A stretch of DNA of 23,355 nucleotides from a virus. Both the position numbers and the translations under genes were made by a program. Of the stretch, positions 18,499 through 23,355 are shown piece by piece (the first letter of the stretch is position 1; each line of letters opens with the position of its first letter). The notes beneath the pieces are model-generated. The model was not told where the DNA came from. It made no database searches and was given only the letters and a program-made list of their open reading frames with translations. The stretch is taken from positions 1 to 23,355 of the IMG/VR virus record IMGVR_UViG_3300035725_000010; one strand, written 5' to 3'.

Positions 18499-18729
18499 AT
18501 GAAGAACGAGCTACCCAAAGACTGGCCGCAGGCGCCGGGTCGCCGGCTGCTTACCCGGCGCATGATGCATCGGATGCTTTTCGAACTGAACATGCCGCTC
18601 TACTTTTACGACCGCGCCTGCACTCGCTTTTTCTACACCACCCGCACCCCGAAGTCGCTCAACGACTTCATGGGGCGCGAGAACATAGACACGTTCCCCC
18701 GCGGCACGGGTCCCATCGTAATCCCATGA
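18499..18729 (+). CDS. Hypothetical protein, 76 aa
   Basis: ATG at 18499 (an in-frame GTG at 18481 is possible). Basic with an aromatic run (MPLYFYDRACTRFFYTTRTP). Stop overlaps the next ATG. No family recognised. Confidence 0.65.
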   Translation: MKNELPKDWPQAPGRRLLTRRMMHRMLFELNMPLYFYDRACTRFFYTTRTPKSLNDFMGRENIDTFPRGTGPIVIP

Positions 18730-18923
18730 AAATCGAAGTCACCTACATCGAGAACCCCGTGACCCAGTTCGAGCGCGACCACCCTTTTCGGGTGACCCTC
18801 GGCCCAGGTGCCGGGGGACGATACATCCAGCGCGCGTTCCTCACCGACCGTGAGGTGGCCGAGCTGCGCGAAGCGTTGTCCCTGGCCTGTGAAGTCTCAA
18901 TCCGAATCAACTTGACGAAATGA
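18726..18923 (+). CDS. Hypothetical protein, 65 aa
   Basis: ATG at 18726 in an ATGA overlap. Beta-rich start (MKIEVTYIENPVTQFERD) and helical LTDREVAELREALSLA. No family recognised. Confidence 0.7.
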   Translation: MKIEVTYIENPVTQFERDHPFRVTLGPGAGGRYIQRAFLTDREVAELREALSLACEVSIRINLTK

Positions 18924-19069
18924 AGTATCAAGTCTTCAACCAATATGGTCGTCCGCTCGGCGGCGGAGAAACACTCGCCCAGGCCAAGGAAAAGGCCCGG
19001 GGCGGCCGCTCAGTAAACCCCGACGGTTTTATGAAAAATCCTCGCACGCGACTTTTTGACACCCCATGA
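18920..19069 (+). CDS. Hypothetical protein, 49 aa
   Basis: ATG at 18920 in an ATGA overlap, stop TGA 19067-19069 overlapping the next ATG. MKYQVFNQYGRPLGGGETLA then a basic C-terminus. Short, but coupled on both sides. Confidence 0.65.
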   Translation: MKYQVFNQYGRPLGGGETLAQAKEKARGGRSVNPDGFMKNPRTRLFDTP

Positions 19070-19323
19070 AACTCCGTGACCGGCTATCGGACCGAGAAAT
19101 CGCGCAACTTCACCTGGAAGCGTATCACGCCATGCTGCCGCCCTACGACCTGCTCAAGCCGGACCAGGATCTTTTGCCCCCGCCGGTGGTGGCGGGGCAA
19201 ACGCTGCACCCGGCGTTCTGGTTCGCCGGCCAGCTGTTACAGGAGGGCGAACCGCTCACCGCGTTTTTCGTCCGGGGAAAACTGACATGGCTCTTGACTT
19301 CTACGGAAACTCTGGCACTGTAA
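19066..19323 (+). CDS. Hypothetical protein, 85 aa
   Basis: ATG at 19066 in an ATGA overlap. Helical start (LRDRLSDREIAQLHLEAYHAM), Pro-rich middle and a more hydrophobic end. No family recognised. Confidence 0.65.
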   Translation: MKLRDRLSDREIAQLHLEAYHAMLPPYDLLKPDQDLLPPPVVAGQTLHPAFWFAGQLLQEGEPLTAFFVRGKLTWLLTSTETLAL

Positions 19324-19331
19324 GGGGCGAC

Positions 19332-19571
19332 ATGAAATACCACCTTGTGACTTATACTGATATGAACCACTACCACGTTTACGCCAGCCACGAAGCCCGG
19401 GCCACCGCGCTCATTTCCGAGTTGACGGACGCCGGGCTTCGCATCATCGACCGCGTCGGTTCGGAAATCCTCGTCGAGGGAACCGCGGACCAAATCGCAC
19501 AATTCATCTCAAACCATCGAGCGGGCCTTGACATCCCGCCAATCTATGGCACTGGTAAGGATAGAATATGA
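19332..19571 (+). CDS. Hypothetical protein, 79 aa
   Basis: ATG at 19332, 8 nt after the previous stop with GGGG upstream; an in-frame ATG at 19287 would overlap the preceding gene. MKYHLVTYTDMNHYHVYAS then alternating helix/strand (ALISELTDAGLRIIDRV, EILVEGTADQIAQF). Small ferredoxin-like fold possible. No family recognised. Confidence 0.7.
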   Translation: MKYHLVTYTDMNHYHVYASHEARATALISELTDAGLRIIDRVGSEILVEGTADQIAQFISNHRAGLDIPPIYGTGKDRI

Positions 19572-19816
19572 ACATCTACCTCATCGAACGAACCGACTGC
19601 TGCGACTACGACGAATTTGACTCGGCGGTTGTCTGCGCCGAGGACGAGGAATCCGCGCGGGACCGGCACCCGAATGGGAGCCAAGTGGACTGGGCAGCTC
19701 TCCCGAAGTGGGGGACCTGGGTGACGAGCCGGGACATGGTAACTGTCCGGCTCGTAGGAGTGGCCGCGCCTTTTTCGGTGGCGGGGGTTATCCTCAGCTC
19801 TTTCAACGCCGGCTGA
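19568..19816 (+). CDS. Hypothetical phage protein, 82 aa
   Basis: ATG at 19568 in an ATGA overlap. MNIYLIERTDCCDYDEFDSA, then EDEESARDRHP and MVTVRLVGVA: the 'YLIER....YDE.D..VV.A..EE.AR..HP' pattern occurs in small phage/bacterial proteins of unknown role. Confidence 0.75.
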   Translation: MNIYLIERTDCCDYDEFDSAVVCAEDEESARDRHPNGSQVDWAALPKWGTWVTSRDMVTVRLVGVAAPFSVAGVILSSFNAG

Positions 19817-19830
19817 AACCATCAAACCAA

Positions 19831-19989
19831 ATGAACGACCTAGCTACAATCCAACGAATCAACAACGCCATCGAATCCGCCAAGCAGCGGAAACTCGCCA
19901 AGGCGACGAACGCCCGCAAGAAAACCGTCAAGGCCACCGCGGAAGCCCGCGCTGCCGCGGAGCGCAATCGCACCGGGAGGGGAAACTAA
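19831..19989 (+). CDS. Small Ala/Lys-rich helical protein, 52 aa
   Basis: ATG at 19831, stop overlaps the next ATG (TAATG). Predicted as one long basic helix (KQRKLAKATNARKKTVKATA). May bind nucleic acid; no family recognised. Confidence 0.68.
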   Translation: MNDLATIQRINNAIESAKQRKLAKATNARKKTVKATAEARAAAERNRTGRGN

Positions 19990-20303
19990 TGGGCCACTAC
20001 GCCAGCGAGATGTGTTGCCCCGAGGACCGGTCAAAGAAGGACCCGGGGGAAATCGACCAGCTCGAACTAGACTACGCCCTGGGGCAGCGGCGGTTCGTGC
20101 GCCACCTGGACGACTGCATGCGCATCGTGAAGGTGGTGCGCGCGGCCGGCGCCGAGCTGATGCACTACCAAGCGGAGCGCATCTGGCAGTGGCATAGCGA
20201 TAGTCGGAGCGTCCCGTGGGTGAGCGTAGCGGCTTGCTCGGACCGGGACATCCTGGGGGCGGTCCGCGCGTTTATCAAACACCACAACCGACTCGACTCG
20301 TGA
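19989..20303 (+). CDS. Hypothetical protein, 104 aa
   Basis: ATG at 19989 (TAATG) with GGGAGGGGAAAC just upstream as ribosome binding site. MCCPEDRSKKDPGEIDQL then helical RFVRHLDDCMRIVKVVRAAG. No family recognised. Confidence 0.7.
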   Translation: MGHYASEMCCPEDRSKKDPGEIDQLELDYALGQRRFVRHLDDCMRIVKVVRAAGAELMHYQAERIWQWHSDSRSVPWVSVAACSDRDILGAVRAFIKHHNRLDS

Positions 20304-20656
20304 AGACCAAAGCCAAGAAGAAATTGCGAAAGCGCATCGCGCGCAAGCTGGCCACCGCCTTGCCCGCGACGCCGCTCCGCATCGAGGTCTCCCATCTCAC
20401 GCACTGGCGCACCAAGACCGGCGAGGTGTTGCCTTTTCGCGACATGGAAATCAATCACCTGCTCAATGCGCGCCGGCTGGTGAGCCGACGCATCGCGCGG
20501 ATGATAGAGGTGGAAGCGGCCATGGCGCGTGAGGTGGCGCTCCGGCTACTCGCCCAGCACGACGACAAAGGGAAGTATCCGGCGCCGGACCCGGGCGACG
20601 CGCGGGACTGGTGGGATGCCTACGGGTGGAACGGCGAAACGCCCATACTGAGCTAG
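20300..20656 (+). CDS. Basic hypothetical protein, 118 aa (GTG start)
   Basis: GTG at 20300 overlaps the previous TGA. Strongly basic N-terminus (KTKAKKKLRKRIARKL), a hydrophilic helical core, and an aromatic acidic tail (DARDWWDAYGWNGETP). No family recognised. Confidence 0.7.
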   Translation: MKTKAKKKLRKRIARKLATALPATPLRIEVSHLTHWRTKTGEVLPFRDMEINHLLNARRLVSRRIARMIEVEAAMAREVALRLLAQHDDKGKYPAPDPGDARDWWDAYGWNGETPILS

Positions 20657-20672
20657 ACGACATCGCAAAATT

Positions 20673-20891
20673 ATGACGACCATGACCATGGCTGAAGTGG
20701 AAGCCGCCTTCAGGGCGGACCTGAAGGCGCTGCTCTTGAAGTGGAACGCGGAACTTTCCGCCGAGGACCACTACCCAGGCTGGCCGGAGTGCGGCGAGGA
20801 CGTCCGCATGACCGTGACGGTGCCCGCCATCTACGAGGCCGGCGAGACGGTGCGCGAGTGGACCAACATCGACCTGGGGAGGTGCGTGTGA
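20673..20891 (+). CDS. Conserved-looking phage protein, 72 aa
   Basis: ATG at 20673. Helical start (MAEVEAAFRADLKALLLKW), then DHYPGWPECGEDVRMTVT and YEAGETVREWTNIDLG, a pattern seen in small phage proteins of unknown function. Third-position GC is clearly higher than in the RNA region at 21965-22250. Confidence 0.75.
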   Translation: MTTMTMAEVEAAFRADLKALLLKWNAELSAEDHYPGWPECGEDVRMTVTVPAIYEAGETVREWTNIDLGRCV

Positions 20892-21046
20892 AACAGCTCG
20901 GTCGCGGGCTGTTCGCCCTTGTGGGCCTGCTAGTGGTCTTTGCCGCAATCCTCGCGCCGGGGCTACTGGCTGCCTACGTGCATTGGACTTTTTTGTTCCT
21001 TTACGTTTTGCCCATCGCGTATATACTGGGCGACGAGGACCTTTGA
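20888..21046 (+). CDS. Small two-span membrane protein, 52 aa (GTG start)
   Basis: GTG at 20888 overlaps the previous TGA. Two hydrophobic segments (LFALVGLLVVFAAILAPG and VHWTFLFLYVLPIAYIL) separated by a short turn. Holin-like topology, but lysis function is not demonstrated. Confidence 0.7.
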   Translation: MKQLGRGLFALVGLLVVFAAILAPGLLAAYVHWTFLFLYVLPIAYILGDEDL

Positions 21047-21072
21047 CGGGCTATTGAAATGAGAACCTTCGT

Positions 21073-21273
21073 ATGAGTGACCTGTTGCAATTTATCAAGG
21101 AAACCGAGGCGGCGCATTTTCGCACGGTCCACGACACGGGCGCGAATCTGAACGCGCTTCTCGTTTGGAATCTCGTGCGTGAACACGCCGGCTTGCCGCG
21201 ATTGCGGCTGAGCGACCTGCGGTCGTATTGTTCCAAGTGCGCTTGCTACCACACTACCCCGCATTGCCATTGA
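21073..21273 (+). CDS. Hypothetical protein with Cys/His tail, 66 aa
   Basis: ATG at 21073. Helical N-terminus (DLLQFIKETEAAHF) and a C-terminal CSKCACYHTTPHCH, a likely zinc site. Stop overlaps the TTG start of the recombinase. Confidence 0.7.
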   Translation: MSDLLQFIKETEAAHFRTVHDTGANLNALLVWNLVREHAGLPRLRLSDLRSYCSKCACYHTTPHCH

Positions 21274-21962
21274 GGACCTTCGCATATCTGCGCGTCAGCA
21301 CCAAGGAACAGCTCGACATGAACGGGCTGGACCGGCAGCGCGACGCGGTGCGCGCGTATGCGGACCGCGCCGGGTTCACCATCGCGCGCACGTTCGAGGA
21401 ACAACAGTCCGGCGGCGCGGCGTTCGAGGACCGGCTCATGCTAATTGAGATGCTGGAACTCGCGGTAGCCTGCGACGTGGGCGCCATCATCGTCGAGCGC
21501 GCGGACCGCGTGGCGCGCGACCTCATGGCCCAGGAACTTTTTTTCGTGAAGTGCCAGGAGCAGAACGTCAAGGTGTTCGCTGCGGACACGGGCCAGGAGC
21601 TTACCTGCAAGGACGGCGACCCGACCCGCGTGTTGCTGCGGCAACTGCTCGGCGCGCTGGCGCAGTGGGAGAAGGCCGTCATTGTTAAGAAGCTGCAAGA
21701 CGGCCGGCGGCGCACGGCGGCGAAGACCGGCCGGCCCTGTGGCGGGCCGCGGCGGTTCGGGGATAACCCGGACCCGGCCGAGAACGCAGACGAGCGGCAT
21801 ATCCTCGTCGTCATCCGCGACCTGCGCCGGCGAGGGATGACCTATCAGGTCATCGCGGAGCGGCTGCGGCAGCTCGGGCACCGGGCGCCGTCGGGCCAGA
21901 CTTACTGGCATTCCAGCACCGTGATGAGGCTTGACAAATCACCAGAACCGCCCACTTCTTAG
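21270..21962 (+). CDS. Serine recombinase (resolvase/invertase family)
   Basis: 230 aa; TTG at 21270 overlaps the preceding TGA and puts the resolvase domain at the N-terminus. FAYLRVSTKEQ carries the catalytic Ser10; IIVERADRVARD and the helix around LGALAQWEKAVI fit the catalytic domain, and residues 157-222 (PCGGPRRFGDNP ... MTYQVIAERLRQLG) look like a short recombinase/HTH DNA-binding domain. It lacks the long zinc-ribbon and coiled-coil extension of large serine integrases. It could integrate the phage, invert a segment or resolve multimers. The 3' end encodes promoter P7. Confidence 0.88.
   Translation: MRTFAYLRVSTKEQLDMNGLDRQRDAVRAYADRAGFTIARTFEEQQSGGAAFEDRLMLIEMLELAVACDVGAIIVERADRVARDLMAQELFFVKCQEQNVKVFAADTGQELTCKDGDPTRVLLRQLLGALAQWEKAVIVKKLQDGRRRTAAKTGRPCGGPRRFGDNPDPAENADERHILVVIRDLRRRGMTYQVIAERLRQLGHRAPSGQTYWHSSTVMRLDKSPEPPTS
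21931..21962 (+). promoter_or_regulatory. Promoter P7, class II
   Basis: TTGACA (21931-21936), 16 nt, CACT, TCTTAG (21957-21962). Nested in the last codons of the recombinase gene (the TAG is its stop). Predicted start of transcription near 21965-21971. Confidence 0.75.
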
Positions 21963-21966
21963 GTGG

Positions 21967-22250
21967 CACTATGAATTTTTTCGCCGAGCCTCCAGCTAAC
22001 GCTGGTCGTCGAAGGTCCTGCCCCCAGGATTCGGTAACGGGGCAGGCGGTCAGGGGCACCGCATTCCAGCCAAAGAAAGTCTCCACCAATTTGACGGGAC
22101 GAAGCGTTTTGGCCGAGCACCTAAATGGTCCGGCAAGGGGCGTTGAGTCTTCGGACCGTCAGCGGGTCAATGATGACAGCGGGGTATTAAGCCCGCAGCC
22201 CGTCATCCGAGGCAGCCTGCGTCAGTGGCTTAAACAACGCGCCCCTTACT
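21967..22250 (+). ncRNA. Candidate large structured RNA with pseudoknot, upstream of terL
   Basis: Mutually compatible helices: 21992-21996/22001-22005 (UAAC tetraloop); 22017-22024/22039-22046 (8 bp, CCTGCCCC/GGGGCAGG); 22047-22050/22058-22061; 22069-22075/22107-22113 enclosing 22079-22083/22096-22100; 22127-22132/22152-22157 (GGTCCG/CGGACC); 22172-22177/22202-22207 (GATGAC/GTCATC) enclosing 22179-22183/22192-22196; 22214-22217/22227-22230. The loop of GGTCCG/CGGACC (22135-22142, AAGGGGCG) pairs perfectly with 22240-22247 (CGCCCCTT), extended by TTG/CAA past a 2-nt bulge: a pseudoknot closing the 3' end. An ORF (21971-22276, 101 aa) spans it but its third-position GC is only about 60%, unlike neighbouring genes. 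No match to tmRNA, RNase P or group I intron cores was recognised. Confidence 0.7.
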
Positions 22251-22254
22251 TTCT

Positions 22255-22425
22255 ATGCGCGGGTTGGACAACCTGAAGCTGTGGTTCCTCCTAACGGTGA
22301 TGCCGACCGTCGTCGCCATCGGCGAGGTCTGGCTGGCCCTGCGGCGCCGGCCACGCAACACCTACCTCGTCGCGCTGGGCCAATGTTACTTTCGGCTGGC
22401 CCGTGCGCTGAAGAAAATCCGGTGA
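22255..22425 (+). CDS. Small single-span membrane protein, 56 aa
   Basis: ATG at 22255, stop TGA 22423-22425. LKLWFLLTVMPTVVAIGEVW is a transmembrane helix, followed by a basic tail (LRRRPRNTYL; RLARALKKIR). It is in the same frame as terL, separated by TGA-CCC-GTG, so the TGA is the only thing preventing a membrane-anchored fusion. No clear Shine-Dalgarno; the start is 8 nt after the pseudoknot. Confidence 0.6.
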   Translation: MRGLDNLKLWFLLTVMPTVVAIGEVWLALRRRPRNTYLVALGQCYFRLARALKKIR

Positions 22426-22428
22426 CCC

Positions 22429-23355
22429 GTGGCGCTCCCCGATTCACACCCGGCCAAAGGTTTGCTTCGCGAGACCGCGAAGCTGGTGCATGCCGGCGAG
22501 ATTTTCGATGCGGCCCGGCTCGTGCGCGCCTGGGCGGCGCAGACGACGCCATCGGTCGCCAAGCAGTCGGTGGACACCAAAGCAAAAGCATTTGAACTCC
22601 TCAACATTCTTCTCCACTGGGCGCTGGCCAACGGGGCTTTTGAAGAAGCCGCACAGCTTCTCTGGACTCCCAACCAGTTCGACCCCCGACCCAATCATAC
22701 GAAGCGGGTATGGTCTGCGGTGGACGAGCACGACTTTGGACTCCTCATGGGCGCCGGCAAACAGTCGAAGTCGTTCAGCATGGCCATTCGGTTTTTCCTC
22801 GAATGGTTGCGCGACCCGGAATACACCTCCGTCCGCGTGCTCGGCCCGAGCGAGGACCATCTTGAGGCCAACCTTTTTTCGCACCTAGTCACGTTGCACC
22901 GGGAGTCCGCCATCCCGCTCCCGGGCGAAATCGGCAAGCTGTTCATCGGGCTCGACCTTCGCAAGCGGCGCGGGTCCATCAGCGGCGTGGTGATTCCCCA
23001 GGGCAAGAAAGCCGCCGGCCGGTTGCAAGGTGTCGCCCGCTTCCGGCGCAAGGAATCCCACCCCGAGTTCGGCGAGACGTCGCGGCTGTTTGTGTTCGTG
23101 GACGAAATCAGCAACCTTCCCAAAGGCCTCTGGCACGACATCGACAACCTGCTCTCAAACACGTCGAAGCGCGGCGGGCTGAAGGTCTATGGCGCGTTCA
23201 ACCCCGACGACCGGAACAACGACGTGGGCATCCGCACTGAGCCACAATTCGGTTGGTCCTCGTTCGACCCGGAGCTGCACTTCGAATGGATGTCCACGCG
23301 CGGATGGTTTGTGGTGCGCCTGGACGCGATGCAGTCGGAGAACATCAAGGAGAAG
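22429..23355 (+). CDS. terL: Terminase large subunit (TerL), N-terminal ATPase part
   Basis: Partial: 309 codons to the right edge of the window. GTG at 22429 is 3 nt after the previous stop; the first in-frame ATG (22747) would delete the region just ahead of Walker A. Walker A-like GAGKQSKS (residues 108-115), an adenine-region pattern before it (RPNHTKRVW), Walker B LFVFVDE with catalytic Glu226 (220-226), and GAFNPDD (255-261) as the coupling motif. This is the packaging motor that translocates DNA into the capsid; the RNase H-like nuclease domain should follow outside the window. About 100 residues precede the ATPase core. Confidence 0.9.
   Translation, partial: MALPDSHPAKGLLRETAKLVHAGEIFDAARLVRAWAAQTTPSVAKQSVDTKAKAFELLNILLHWALANGAFEEAAQLLWTPNQFDPRPNHTKRVWSAVDEHDFGLLMGAGKQSKSFSMAIRFFLEWLRDPEYTSVRVLGPSEDHLEANLFSHLVTLHRESAIPLPGEIGKLFIGLDLRKRRGSISGVVIPQGKKAAGRLQGVARFRRKESHPEFGETSRLFVFVDEISNLPKGLWHDIDNLLSNTSKRGGLKVYGAFNPDDRNNDVGIRTEPQFGWSSFDPELHFEWMSTRGWFVVRLDAMQSENIKEK

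Noticed and set aside
21971-22276. 101-aa ORF spanning the structured region, with ATG 8 nt beyond promoter P7
   Set aside because: Third-position GC is close to the overall average (about 60%), far below neighbouring genes, and the DNA is explained by extensive base pairing. It remains an alternative if structure is not conserved.
1-23355. CRISPR array
   Set aside because: No regularly spaced direct repeats with unique spacers were seen; the 21-bp periodicity near 17600 has no spacers.

Overview
The window looks like part of the genome of a GC-rich tailed bacteriophage or prophage. The evidence is a terminase large subunit at the right edge, about 55 tightly packed and mostly very small genes, a SNF2-type helicase, nucleotide-pool enzymes, two HNH endonucleases, a serine recombinase, and many stop/start overlaps (ATGA, GTGA, TAATG). 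The host cannot be named from sequence. Some genes have good Shine-Dalgarno sites, while many operon-head genes appear to be leaderless.

Layout. Positions 1-16401 are transcribed leftward (minus strand): nucleases, metabolism and many small accessory genes. Positions 16594-23355 are transcribed rightward: small genes, HNH endonuclease, recombinase, a probable structured RNA, and terminase. The two arms diverge from a 160-bp region holding a perfect 35-bp inverted repeat around an AT-rich spacer (16439-16560), flanked on each side by a promoter pointing outward.

The leftward arm divides into operons, each headed by a recognisable promoter. P4 (16405-16436) drives endonuclease VII and a 228-aa gene. 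P3 (15272-15303) drives about 13 genes down to 11808, including a MazG-like enzyme. Sites at 11757, 10813, 9686, 8941, 8751 and 7872 drive small-gene groups and a tRNA-like RNA. The site at 7487 drives the helicase operon, including a C39-like peptidase. P2 (4484-4515) drives a nine-gene operon with a DUF4406/dATP-dGTP diphosphohydrolase fusion and an HELAH metallopeptidase. P8 (1184-1215) drives a secreted papain-like protein. P1 (216-247) drives a RecB/Cas4-like nuclease that leaves the window.

The rightward arm has three promoters of a sister type (16594, 17778, 21931). The last lies just upstream of a roughly 280-nt region with at least eight mutually compatible helices and a pseudoknot, followed directly by a small membrane peptide and terL.

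The most notable features are: (1) the structured RNA between the recombinase and terL; (2) a two-flavoured promoter family (TTGACA-N16-CACY followed by GGGATA or TCTTA) that lacks a normal -10 box; (3) a second set of sigma70-like promoters placing the start codon at the expected transcription start; (4) a 181-nt RNA with tRNA-like ends; (5) the divergent inverted repeat.
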